Assembly: GCA_025362765.1 (NCBI GenBank)
Contig: JANYFI010000174.1
Span: 1-15,588, forward strand
DNA from: Ferruginibacter sp.
GTDB lineage: Bacteria; Bacteroidota; Bacteroidia; Chitinophagales; Chitinophagaceae
Reading direction: 5' to 3'
DNA: 15,588 bases
Part shown: piece by piece, positions 1-8,053 of the stretch
Numbering within the stretch: position 1 is the stretch's first letter
How the letters are laid out: every line of letters starts with the position of its first letter
Notes under the pieces: generated by a model
The model's input: the letters and a program-made list of their open reading frames with translations, nothing else
The model's database searches: none
Told to the model about the DNA's origin: nothing
Program-made: the position numbers and the translations under genes

Positions 1-1
1 T

Positions 2-247
2 GACGGCACCAGCATGGCATCTCCGGTGGCGGCAGGTGTGGCGGGTTTAATAAAATCTTATTTCCCCCAGCTTAGCCCTGAGCAAATAATTGACCTGCTG
101 TTAAAAACAGGTTATGCTGTAAAAGAAGACGTACCCTTACCAGGCAGCGATAAAAAAGTACCGATGCGCCAGTTGTGTAGCAGCGGCAAAATCATTAATG
201 CGTACGAGGCGGTGAAACTGGCGCTTAAGCTGTATGGCAGTAAATAA
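2..247 (+). CDS. Subtilisin-like S8 family serine protease, C-terminal fragment (5' end outside window)
   Basis: The reading frame is open from base 2 and ends at TAA 245-247. The first residues are DGTSMASP, the catalytic-serine motif of the S8 (subtilase) family; the nucleophilic Ser is the codon at 11-13. The following AAGVAGL segment is the helix that normally carries the active-site serine region, and the rest matches the short final part of a subtilase catalytic domain, including an SPEQI.DLL segment typical of the last helix. The Asp and His of the triad must lie upstream of the window. No C-terminal sorting domain follows the catalytic domain, so this is not a T9SS-tailed protease as far as can be seen. 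Subtilases of this kind are usually exported and degrade proteins outside the cytoplasm, but the signal peptide cannot be checked here. Confidence 0.9.
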   Translation, partial: DGTSMASPVAAGVAGLIKSYFPQLSPEQIIDLLLKTGYAVKEDVPLPGSDKKVPMRQLCSSGKIINAYEAVKLALKLYGSK

Positions 248-313
248 AACGGATTGTTAAAAAAAGGAGGCGACAACTTTAAGTTAGTTAATTTTACCAC
301 ATAATTATAATGT

Positions 314-634
314 ATGATTGAAATAAAAGCACTGGTTTATCTATGCAAAAAAAATGCGGAACTGGCTGTTCGAAAAGGTTTGTCGCCAGGAAGATGGAAA
401 TGGTATACTGTGGCTGGTTGGCTGACCGCTGAAGTTGCAGGATCAGTTTTAGGCATGCTTCTATTTGGAACCGCAAATATCTATGGTTTGATGGCATTAG
501 GCCTGGTAAGTGCTTTTGGTGGTTATTTGTATGTAAAATCCCTTCTTGAAAAACTGCCCGATACTTTTGATGATGATATAAACAAAATAGGCATTAGCGA
601 TTTACAACCGCCCCGTAAAGAACGGGAAAATTGA
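314..634 (+). CDS. Small hypothetical membrane protein with two transmembrane helices (106 aa)
   Basis: I do not recognise this family. The protein has a short basic N-terminus (residues 1-30), two hydrophobic segments at about 31-51 and 54-74 rich in Gly and Ala, and a charged acidic/basic tail (80-106). This suggests a helical hairpin in the inner membrane with both ends on the same side. The ATG at 314 is the only reasonable start. No Shine-Dalgarno sequence is properly spaced; the perfect AGGAGG at 265-270 is about 44 bases upstream and cannot serve this start. The gene lies 66 bases after the protease gene and is followed by a clear hairpin terminator at 647-667, so protease and membrane protein may share a transcript. 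No function is assigned. Confidence 0.7.
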   Translation: MIEIKALVYLCKKNAELAVRKGLSPGRWKWYTVAGWLTAEVAGSVLGMLLFGTANIYGLMALGLVSAFGGYLYVKSLLEKLPDTFDDDINKIGISDLQPPRKEREN

Positions 635-646
635 CAACTTGTTTGC

Positions 647-667
647 AGCCCGTTGAGGGCTTTTTTT
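647..667 (+). terminator. Intrinsic terminator after the small membrane protein gene
   Basis: A 5-bp perfect stem (AGCCC at 647-651, GGGCT at 657-661) closes a GTTGA loop and is followed immediately by six further T residues (662-667). It lies 13 bases after the stop codon at 634, the expected position for Rho-independent termination. Confidence 0.75.
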
Positions 668-733
668 ATTAGCAATTGATTAATAACTTTAGTGCCTGAC
701 AAAACTTTTTTTGCTAACTGCCTACAAAAATAA

Positions 734-3151
734 ATGAATACAAAAATGAAAAGAAGCTTTTATAAAATTATAGCATTGTCTGTTTTTTTTTCGTCCGCTA
801 TTACAACCCTTCATGCCCAGCGTATTGATTCCTTGTTAAACATCCTGGATGAAAATTATCCGCAGGAAAAAATTCACCTGCACATGGATAAACAAAATTA
901 CAACCCTGGCGAAACGCTTTGGTTTAAAGCATATGTAGTGGCCGATAATCTGCCGACAGCACTCAGCAAAACCTGCTATGCAGAACTGATTGACGAGAAA
1001 GGTACCCTGTTGGAGCGAAAAATAATGCCTGTGCTTGAATCCGGCGCAGCTTCTAGTTTTAATTTACCTGATACCTTACATAGCAATAAACTTTTTATCA
1101 GGGCGTATACTTCCTGGATGCTAAATTTTGACTCTGCATTATTCTATACCCAACCGGTGCACATCATCCCCTTAAAATCAACTATTAAAAAAGTCGCCGT
1201 GACTCCTTCTTATACTTTAACCTTGTTTCCTGAAGGCGGAGACCTGGTGGAAAGCGTCACTTCACTGGTGGCTTTTAAAGCTACAGACCAGGAGGGAACA
1301 CCTGTGGCAGTTACGGGAAATATTGTTGATAGCAAAGGAAAAGTAGTAACTACTTTCACCTCGGTACATGACGGCATGGGGTATTTTTCGCTATCCTCGG
1401 TTGCGGGAGAAAAATACAAGGCTGTATGGAAAGACAAAAAAGGAACTCAACACCAAACCCCTGTACCCGATGCCAAAAAGGACGGCCTTACTTTAAGTAC
1501 CATTTATGCCGGCAGCCGAATACAATATACCCTTACAAGACCAGCTGCTGAAGGTGCATCCGCTTCGCAGTATTTTGTAATTGCCCAAATGCAACAGCGC
1601 CTGGTGTATAGTGCAAAAATAAATCTTACCAAAACAAATACGGTTACCGCACCCATTGTAACGGACAGCATGCCAAGTGGTATTTTACAACTCACTATTT
1701 TTAATGCCCTTCAACAGCCGGTAGCAGAGCGGATAGTTTTTATCAATAACAACAATTATTACTTCAATACCGATTTGCATGCGGTTGAAAAGAATCTTGC
1801 CAAACGTGGCCGCAACGTTTTACAGATTGATGTAGGTAATAGCCTGCTCACCAATTTATCGATTGCTGTTACAGATGAAGGCATCAATCCGGTGAGTAAT
1901 GATGAATCAACCATTTTTACGCAATTGTTGCTCAGCAGCGATTTAAAAGGGTACGTTTTTAACCCGGCCTATTATTTTTCAAGCGACGAAGACTCTGTTA
2001 AACAGCACCTCGATTTAGTAATGATGACGAATGGCTGGAGAAGATTTAAATGGGAAAACGTACTGGCTGAAAAATGGCCTGTAATAACCATTACACCTGC
2101 GGACTACATCGCCATTAAGGGAAAAGTACTGGGCCTTACCAAATTGCAGTTAAGTAATAAAGATTTAACAGGCATCTTAAAAACCAAGAGTGGTTCACCC
2201 CAGTTTTTAAATATCCCTATTGCAAAAGACGGCCAGTTTAAACTGAACAAACTCTACTTTTTTGATACTGCCAAATTATACTACCAGTTTAACAATGATA
2301 AAGATAAAACCCTTACGGGAGCTGCAAGTTTTGCATTTGAAAACAGTTTTGTCAGATATCCTTCGCCGTCGCTCAATTTGCTATCAGACTTATATTCGCC
2401 CGCTAAAACAGACAGTATCATTTTATTGAAAAGTGCCAGCCTGGCCAGGCTGCAGCGTGAGCAAAGAGAACGAAATAAAATACAAACGCTGAGCACGGTG
2501 GTAGTAAGAACCAAACAAAAAAGTTTAAAGGAAAAATTAGATGCCGAATACACATCGGGGATGTTCAGTGGTGGTGATGCGTATACCTTTACTACAGAAG
2601 ATGATCCTTTTGCAAAATCAGCCCTAAACATTTTAACCTATTTGCAAGGCAAAGTTGCAGGCTTACAGATATCTACCACGGGCGAAGGCGGCGCCACCTG
2701 GCGGGGAAGCCCTACCAGCTTTTTTTTAAATGAAATGAATACTGATGTTAGCCAGTTGCAAAATATCAATATGAATGATGTGGCCATGATAAAAATATTC
2801 AGGCCGCCATTTTTTGGCGCTATGGGCGGCGGCGCAGGCGGTGCAATAGCAGTATATACAAAAAAAGGCGCGGCATTAAATTCAAATTTTAAAGGATTGG
2901 ATTTTACTAATATCATGGGCTATTCGGTTATAAAACAATTTTACTCCCCCAACTACGAAACTGAAAACGATCCGACAGTGGGCGATTACAGAACAACCCT
3001 TTACTGGAACTCTTTTTTATTGATAGATAAAAATAACCGGCGTATCACCATTCCTTTCTTTAATAGTGATAACTGTAAAAAGTACCGGGTGATCATTGAA
3101 GGTATTAATGAACTGGGACAACTGACAAGGGAAGAAAAGAGTTTTCAATAA
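734..3151 (+). CDS. Secreted MG2-like / TonB-receptor plug domain protein without a beta-barrel (805 aa)
   Basis: The N-terminus (ATG at 734, or ATG at 746) gives a basic stretch plus a hydrophobic core ending at about residue 28 in LHAQ, a typical Sec signal peptide with no lipobox cysteine. Residues about 40-140 contain KIHLHMDKQNYNPGETLWFK, the signature of the MG2-like beta-sandwich of alpha-2-macroglobulin-type proteins in Bacteroidota. The middle is probably more beta-sandwich domains. Residues about 629-709 resemble a TonB-dependent receptor plug: a LNILTYLQGKVAGLQ segment of the SusC type, and a C-terminal GAGGAIAVYTKKG. Only about 95 residues follow, so there is no room for a 22-strand barrel. 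The tail ending in KKYRVIIEGINELGQL is typical of this Bacteroidota group. It probably acts in the periplasm or at the outer membrane, in an unknown role. Earlier annotation of such proteins as TonB receptors is misleading. Confidence 0.85.
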   Translation: MNTKMKRSFYKIIALSVFFSSAITTLHAQRIDSLLNILDENYPQEKIHLHMDKQNYNPGETLWFKAYVVADNLPTALSKTCYAELIDEKGTLLERKIMPVLESGAASSFNLPDTLHSNKLFIRAYTSWMLNFDSALFYTQPVHIIPLKSTIKKVAVTPSYTLTLFPEGGDLVESVTSLVAFKATDQEGTPVAVTGNIVDSKGKVVTTFTSVHDGMGYFSLSSVAGEKYKAVWKDKKGTQHQTPVPDAKKDGLTLSTIYAGSRIQYTLTRPAAEGASASQYFVIAQMQQRLVYSAKINLTKTNTVTAPIVTDSMPSGILQLTIFNALQQPVAERIVFINNNNYYFNTDLHAVEKNLAKRGRNVLQIDVGNSLLTNLSIAVTDEGINPVSNDESTIFTQLLLSSDLKGYVFNPAYYFSSDEDSVKQHLDLVMMTNGWRRFKWENVLAEKWPVITITPADYIAIKGKVLGLTKLQLSNKDLTGILKTKSGSPQFLNIPIAKDGQFKLNKLYFFDTAKLYYQFNNDKDKTLTGAASFAFENSFVRYPSPSLNLLSDLYSPAKTDSIILLKSASLARLQREQRERNKIQTLSTVVVRTKQKSLKEKLDAEYTSGMFSGGDAYTFTTEDDPFAKSALNILTYLQGKVAGLQISTTGEGGATWRGSPTSFFLNEMNTDVSQLQNINMNDVAMIKIFRPPFFGAMGGGAGGAIAVYTKKGAALNSNFKGLDFTNIMGYSVIKQFYSPNYETENDPTVGDYRTTLYWNSFLLIDKNNRRITIPFFNSDNCKKYRVIIEGINELGQLTREEKSFQ

Positions 3152-3187
3152 TTTCTTTCATTGTTCATTTCAGGATTCACTTGTACA

Positions 3188-3233
3188 ATAAAAACGGTTG
3201 TAACATCCTGGTGGATGTTGCAACCGTTTTTAT
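3188..3233. terminator. Long bidirectional hairpin terminator between convergent genes
   Basis: A 21-bp stem runs from 3188-3208 to 3213-3233 with a TGGT loop at 3209-3212. The only imperfection is one G-U pair (T3201 against G3220). The A-run on the left arm and T-run on the right arm make it a terminator read from either side. It lies 37 bases after the stop of the plug-domain protein and about 100 bases beyond the stop of the convergent exporter gene, so it can serve both. Confidence 0.85.
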
Positions 3234-3336
3234 ATAGATGGTTTTACCCAATCAACTAACGCTATTCTCTGCGCTCTTAACAGCCATAAATATTTTTATG
3301 CGGGCGCAATAAAAAATCGCAGCGCAATATGATCGG

Positions 3337-5682
3337 CTAATTGTTTACAACAATTTCTTTTTTCTTCGGTGCCATTAACAATAACAATACAGGCAATAAA
3401 ATAAGGTTGGTAACGGTCGCTACAAATAAAGTTACAGAAGTAAGCCAACCCAGCGATTGTGTACCGCCAAAGCTGCTCATACAAAAAATAACAAACCCCG
3501 CAATAAGTACCAGCGAAGTATAAACAATGCTTAAGCCGGTACTTTTGATGGTAGCGCTTACCGTGGCCTGTACATCATTGCCATAAACAGGAAGCTCCTG
3601 TTTATAATTCACCAAAAAGCGAATCGTAATATCGATGGCAATACCGAGCGCCACACTAAAAATAAGTACCGTAGAAGGTTTAAGCGGAACACCTACCCAT
3701 CCCATTACTCCTGCTGTTATAATTAAAGGAATGATATTGGGTATTAAAGAACATACCAAAATCCTGGCCGACCTGAACAGGTATAACATGCAAACTGCTA
3801 TCAATAAAAAAGCATAAAAAATACTTTCTTTTAACCCGTTAATAATAAAACGGCTGCCTTCTAAAAAAGTAATGCTGCTGCCTGTAAATGTTACTTTGTA
3901 TTGGGTGCTGTCGAACAACTGGTTGGTTTGCTGCTGTATGCCATTTAACAACACAGGCAGTCTTTCTGTACCTACATCCGCCATACTAATACTAATACGG
4001 GTTGTTTCCTTCGCAGTATCAATAAAAGAAGTCAACATGCTGGATAAATTATTTTTGCCGCTGCTGTCACCCTTACCCGCTTTTAAATAATCCCCCAAAA
4101 ACGCAATATCAGATGCGTTGGGTAATTGATAGTTGGTTGAATCACCGTCATAAAAAGCCTGCTTCACAAACTTCAGCCCTTCGGCAATGCTCAACGGCCG
4201 GTTCATTTCTTGTTGACCAGCCACATACTTTGATAAGGAGTCAATTTTACCAAAAATTGTCAGCGCCTTCATCCCACTTATGCCGTGTCGTTTTTTAGTA
4301 TCCACCATAATTTCCAGTGGCATCACTCCTTTAAAGTTGTGTTCAAAAAATTTAAGGTCGGTGTAAATTTTATTGTCTTTCGGCAAGTCATCTACAATGT
4401 AGGCCACCGTTTTCAGTTTAAAAATACCCGTAATCGCTACTGCAAGTATAACTGCTGTAATACCAAATACCACCTTTTTGTGGTTCATTACCCAATATTC
4501 AATTTTTAATAATAAATAGGTAATCCACCGGTTGCTTAAATATTTAGTTTGTACCGGTTTAGGAGCAGGCAGGTAACTTAATGCGGCTGGCAATAAAATA
4601 AAAGAAATTACAAAAATTAGCATAATGCTGATGCCTGCCACCACACCAAACTCTTTTAAAATAGAACTGCGTGTTAAGGCGAATACGGCAAACCCAATAG
4701 CAGCGGTAATATTGCAAAAAAGTGTTACCACCCCCATTTTGCTCACCATATCTATTAGCGATTTGTTTTTATCGTGGCTTGCCAAAAAACCAGTATGGTA
4801 TTTATTAATAAAATATATACAATTAGGAATGCCGATTACAACAATCAATGGCGGGGTAAGGGCCGTAAGCAGCGTAATTTTATACCCTAAAATAAACAAC
4901 AGCCCCACGCTCCAAATAACACCTGACAATACTACCAGCAACGAAAGAAACATCGTACTAAATGAACGGAAAAATATCAATAATATCAAGGCACTTAACA
5001 GCAATGATCCAATCAAAAATAGCCGCATTTCCTTTTTAATCATGTCAGACACGAGTGTTCGTATCAATGGTAAGCCGCTGATATGAGTAGTAATTTTTGT
5101 TTCATTTTCAAATGCCGTAACAGCCTTGGTGATTTCGCCTACAATACGGGTGCGCTTGGGCGAGCTCAATGAATCCTTATTAATGCGCACACCCATTAAA
5201 TAAGCCTTCGTGTCGGGGTTATATAAAATAGTCCGGTAAAAAGGCAGGTTAAAGAAAACAGCTTTGGCCGAATCCAGCTCGGCCTGCGTTGATATGGTAT
5301 CAGGAAATATATTTACCGGAACCAATTTTTCAGACAACTCATCTTTACGTAAAGTGATGGACGAAGGCACACTCAGCACGTTTTCAACATCGCTTACTTT
5401 TTTTAATGCTTCTTCCAAATGCCTGTAAGCCTTAAAGGTTTTTAACTCAAAAATTTTATCTGTCTGCACAGCCACTACTAACAAGTTTCCATCATCACCA
5501 AATTTATTTCTGAAGGCTACGTAATCAACATATTTGGGATTATCCGTGGGAATGGCCTTTGCAAACTCATAACTGAGTGTTACTTTGCTGGCAAAGTATC
5601 CCATTACGGCTGTTGCTGCAAACAATGCAATTAGCAGTGGTAAACGATATTGTAATACAAATTTTGCCAGGCGCTGCCACAT
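3337..5682 (-). CDS. RND superfamily exporter, MMPL/HAE3-like (781 aa)
   Basis: The two-fold repeated RND layout is clear: a first membrane helix (about residues 15-32), an extracytoplasmic loop to about 215, a bundle of five helices (about 220-390), a seventh helix (about 405-425), a second loop, and a second five-helix bundle (about 625-775). The length of about 780 fits the HAE3/MMPL group, not the 1000-residue AcrB group. The second half has GIAIDITIRFL, matching the conserved membrane-embedded acidic residue of this family. The matching place in the first half reads GIPNCIYFINKY, with no acid. Members use proton motive force to export lipids or other hydrophobic molecules; the substrate here is unknown. 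I chose ATG at 5682 (MWQRLAKFVLQYRLPLL) because homologues begin just before the first helix. The frame extends in-frame to ATG 5751 and TTG 5766. No membrane-fusion or outer-membrane partner gene is adjacent. Confidence 0.88.
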   Translation of the reverse strand: MWQRLAKFVLQYRLPLLIALFAATAVMGYFASKVTLSYEFAKAIPTDNPKYVDYVAFRNKFGDDGNLLVVAVQTDKIFELKTFKAYRHLEEALKKVSDVENVLSVPSSITLRKDELSEKLVPVNIFPDTISTQAELDSAKAVFFNLPFYRTILYNPDTKAYLMGVRINKDSLSSPKRTRIVGEITKAVTAFENETKITTHISGLPLIRTLVSDMIKKEMRLFLIGSLLLSALILLIFFRSFSTMFLSLLVVLSGVIWSVGLLFILGYKITLLTALTPPLIVVIGIPNCIYFINKYHTGFLASHDKNKSLIDMVSKMGVVTLFCNITAAIGFAVFALTRSSILKEFGVVAGISIMLIFVISFILLPAALSYLPAPKPVQTKYLSNRWITYLLLKIEYWVMNHKKVVFGITAVILAVAITGIFKLKTVAYIVDDLPKDNKIYTDLKFFEHNFKGVMPLEIMVDTKKRHGISGMKALTIFGKIDSLSKYVAGQQEMNRPLSIAEGLKFVKQAFYDGDSTNYQLPNASDIAFLGDYLKAGKGDSSGKNNLSSMLTSFIDTAKETTRISISMADVGTERLPVLLNGIQQQTNQLFDSTQYKVTFTGSSITFLEGSRFIINGLKESIFYAFLLIAVCMLYLFRSARILVCSLIPNIIPLIITAGVMGWVGVPLKPSTVLIFSVALGIAIDITIRFLVNYKQELPVYGNDVQATVSATIKSTGLSIVYTSLVLIAGFVIFCMSSFGGTQSLGWLTSVTLFVATVTNLILLPVLLLLMAPKKKEIVVNN

Positions 5683-5907
5683 ATATGATTGTTTTTTTCT
5701 TATAAATTCAATACAATTTGCAAAGAAAGACTTTTTACAGCGCTTAGCCATATTTGGCTTGCTCAATATTGTTTAAACTATCTTCACTTTTTACTGAGTT
5801 CTATGCAGGCAAAATGCGTTGAATTTTATCAGGAGAAAACCCAAGTCGCAATTATTTGTTACTATAAAAAACAAGGGGGAATTAATAGTTAAACCTTCGC
5901 CTTTACA

Positions 5908-6642
5908 ATGACCCACAAAACAAAAGGCATAGTGCTACGCACCATAAAATATGGTGAAACCAGTGTAATTGTTACCATTTTCACTGAGTTGTTTGGCGTA
6001 CAAACCTATATGGTGAATGGCGTGCGGACGGCCAAAAAATCTGCTTCCAAAGCCAATCACTTTCAGCCTGCGGCTATTTTAGACATGATTGTGTATCACA
6101 ACGAACTGCAAAACATTCAGCGCATTAAAGAATTTAAATGGGATTTTATTTTAAACAGTGTTTTAAGCGATGTGATTAAAAACAGCGTTGCATTGCATAT
6201 GATAGAATTGCTGCACAAATGCCTGCACCAGCCGGAGCAAAATACTCCGCTTTTTTATTTTTGCGAAGATGCATTACAGCAACTGGATAGAGCCAATAAG
6301 GCCGTAACAGCCAATTTTGCCTTGTATTTTTCATTGCAGCTTCCACAGTTTTTTGGCTTTAAAATGAATGATGATTATGATGAACTGCAACATATCCTGG
6401 ACCTGCGGGAAGGATGTTTTGTAACCGAACATCCTGCACATCCAAATTTTATAGATGGCGATCTTGCAAAGATTACCGCACAATTGCTAAAAGTAATGCA
6501 ACCGTTTGAGCTGGAAGACATCAAATTACATCATGAGGTAAGAAGAAGGTTATTGCAATTTTACCAGGATTATTACGCCTTATACATTCCCGATTTTGGC
6601 CAAATGAAAACACTGGCAATATTACATGAAGTACTTAGCTAA
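5908..6642 (+). CDS. recO: DNA repair protein RecO (244 aa)
   Basis: RecO works with RecR (and RecF) to load RecA onto SSB-coated single-stranded DNA in gap repair and also anneals complementary strands. The N-terminus, TKGIVLRTIKYGETSVIVTI followed by a GVRTAKKSASKANHFQP region, is the RecO OB-fold with its conserved basic loop. The remainder (about 80-244) is the helical RecO C-terminal domain. The length of 244 residues is normal. The four-cysteine zinc knuckle found in some RecO proteins is absent: only isolated cysteines occur, as is usual in Bacteroidota. The ATG at 5908 follows shortly after an in-frame TAA-rich leader and aligns with RecO N-termini. The gene is divergent from the exporter and convergent with the amidohydrolase 35 bases away, so it is probably a single-gene transcript. 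Confidence 0.93.
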   Translation: MTHKTKGIVLRTIKYGETSVIVTIFTELFGVQTYMVNGVRTAKKSASKANHFQPAAILDMIVYHNELQNIQRIKEFKWDFILNSVLSDVIKNSVALHMIELLHKCLHQPEQNTPLFYFCEDALQQLDRANKAVTANFALYFSLQLPQFFGFKMNDDYDELQHILDLREGCFVTEHPAHPNFIDGDLAKITAQLLKVMQPFELEDIKLHHEVRRRLLQFYQDYYALYIPDFGQMKTLAILHEVLS

Positions 6643-6677
6643 GCCGTTTCTATAATTTAAAAATACCCAGGGTGAAT

Positions 6678-7859
6678 TTATAAAAGTCTTCTTGAAACAG
6701 ATGTTGGCGTCAATTGTAAATCATCCAGCTGATTGATTAACACAATACCGGGCTTTTTATTTTTTTCAAAACTTCCCAGCTTATCCTCCAGCTGTAAAGC
6801 CCTGGCTCCATTGCTGGTAGCCCATTTTAATATTTCTTCCAGCCCAATTTGGCCATTGCTAATTTGCTGAATTACCTTCATTTCTTCCAGTAAATTCAAC
6901 TGCCGGTTGCTGGCATAACTATCCGTGCCTATCACAATGTCGCAATTATTTTTTCGCAACAAATCAATGGGCGGTTGCTTTTGTTCAATGTATTGATTGG
7001 CATTTACGCAAATACAAAAGAAAAATGTAGCCAGCGCACCCCGATATAAGTTATAAAAATCAATATCAGCCTGGCTGGTAAAACTGTTGTGCACAGATAT
7101 GATGGACTGCTGCTGATTAAAATAAGGCAACCAGCTTTGCATGCTTGTTTTACCAGTCGGCGAAAAATCAGTGATGTCGATCCCAAAGTTTTTATAAAGC
7201 TGTAAAAAATCACCCGTTTTATCCAGGTATAAATCATTTTCGGCAGCGCACTCCTCATTGTGGATAGATATCAACTGATTGGCAGTTGCTTCATTTAACT
7301 GACTAAACAGGGTTTTTGAAACAGAATAAGGGGCATGTGGGGAAAGTGAAACGGATTGCTGTAAACGGCTGCTAAAATCTTCCAATATATTTTTTGCGTT
7401 CGCTACTCTTGCAGCAGCACCTGCATCCACAAAGCCGCTCACTTCAATAAAGTTGTGCCAGTGTAATTTACTTGTTTGTTTCAGCTCAATTGAATCAATG
7501 GTATTACAGATATCCCCCACTGCCACTGTACCACTGTCGTATAATTCCTGTTCCGCCAGCTGCATGGCGGGTTGTTTACCATCATCCGGAACTCCCCTGC
7601 TTTTCATTACCTCCTGCACAAACGAAACCAGCCCTGTACCAGTTGCAATTTTTCCTTTTAGGTAACTTAGCTCAATATGGCAATGCGCATTAATAAAACC
7701 TGGCGTAAGCAAGCCGTCAAAAAACTCAATTCCATCGCCTGCTTCGCTTATATGAACGATGTCCGATATTATACCTTCCACCGTTGTAATCAATACTGAT
7801 TGTGGTGGTAAGATATTGTGGCCGTTAAAAATATGCTGCGCCGTAAATTTTCTGTACAA
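6678..7859 (-). CDS. Metal-dependent amidohydrolase of the deaminase/chlorohydrolase type (about 393 aa)
   Basis: The protein shows the ordered ligands of the amidohydrolase superfamily: HCH (residues 59-61, in GFINAHCHIEL), SPHAPYS (His175), HNEE (metal His200, candidate catalytic Glu203), SVHN (His257) and GTDSYASN (Asp313), with the small N- and C-terminal beta-sandwich around the TIM barrel. SPHAPYS and HxxE are typical of deaminases on nucleoside-like or pyrimidine-like substrates (MTA/SAH deaminase, cytosine deaminase, aminofutalosine deaminase group). The exact substrate cannot be read from the sequence. There is no ATG before residue 87. I prefer TTG at 7859, giving MYRKFTAQHIFNG, which matches the usual start of these proteins. 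TTG at 7919 would add 20 residues but sits only a few bases from the predicted transcription start at the TAACTTTG element. Confidence 0.85.
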   Translation of the reverse strand: MYRKFTAQHIFNGHNILPPQSVLITTVEGIISDIVHISEAGDGIEFFDGLLTPGFINAHCHIELSYLKGKIATGTGLVSFVQEVMKSRGVPDDGKQPAMQLAEQELYDSGTVAVGDICNTIDSIELKQTSKLHWHNFIEVSGFVDAGAAARVANAKNILEDFSSRLQQSVSLSPHAPYSVSKTLFSQLNEATANQLISIHNEECAAENDLYLDKTGDFLQLYKNFGIDITDFSPTGKTSMQSWLPYFNQQQSIISVHNSFTSQADIDFYNLYRGALATFFFCICVNANQYIEQKQPPIDLLRKNNCDIVIGTDSYASNRQLNLLEEMKVIQQISNGQIGLEEILKWATSNGARALQLEDKLGSFEKNKKPGIVLINQLDDLQLTPTSVSRRLL

Positions 7860-7929
7860 ATTGATTGGTTGATATAATGTAATTTTGCCGCTCCCGATAT
7901 TTAATGGGAATAAAAGCAATTGATTGACG

Positions 7930-7937
7930 CAAAGTTA
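7930..7937 (-). promoter_or_regulatory. Bacteroidota-type -7 promoter element for the amidohydrolase gene
   Basis: On the minus strand the bases read TAACTTTG, an exact match to the TAnnTTTG -7 consensus of the Bacteroidota primary sigma factor. Transcription would start near 7924. The -33 TTTG element is not obvious at the expected distance, which lowers confidence. The position argues that the TTG at 7919 is too close to the transcript start to be the translation start. Confidence 0.45.
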
Positions 7938-8053
7938 TGCCGTACAGTTCTCTGCCGGAATTATAACGCTGTTTATTTTGACTGCCAGGTAAACGAAAAA
8001 ATTTAGACCAAAAAAATAACCGCCTCCTTTGGGTGCCGCGGTATATAATATTT

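Noticed and set aside
264..270. Perfect AAGGAGG Shine-Dalgarno-like sequence
   Set aside because: No start codon lies at a suitable distance downstream (the next gene starts at 314), and Bacteroidota rarely rely on such sites; probably chance.
684..691. TAACTTTA as a -7 promoter element for the plug-domain protein
   Set aside because: It misses the final G of the consensus and has no -33 TTTG at the right distance, so it is too weak to annotate.
4625..5086. 153-codon plus-strand open frame opposite the exporter gene
   Set aside because: It lies wholly inside the exporter coding region on the other strand, and its translation shows no domain or normal composition; a shadow frame.
8033..8053. 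GTG start extending prfA by seven codons
   Set aside because: The ATG at 8054 matches the conserved N-terminus of release factor 1; the extension has no family support.
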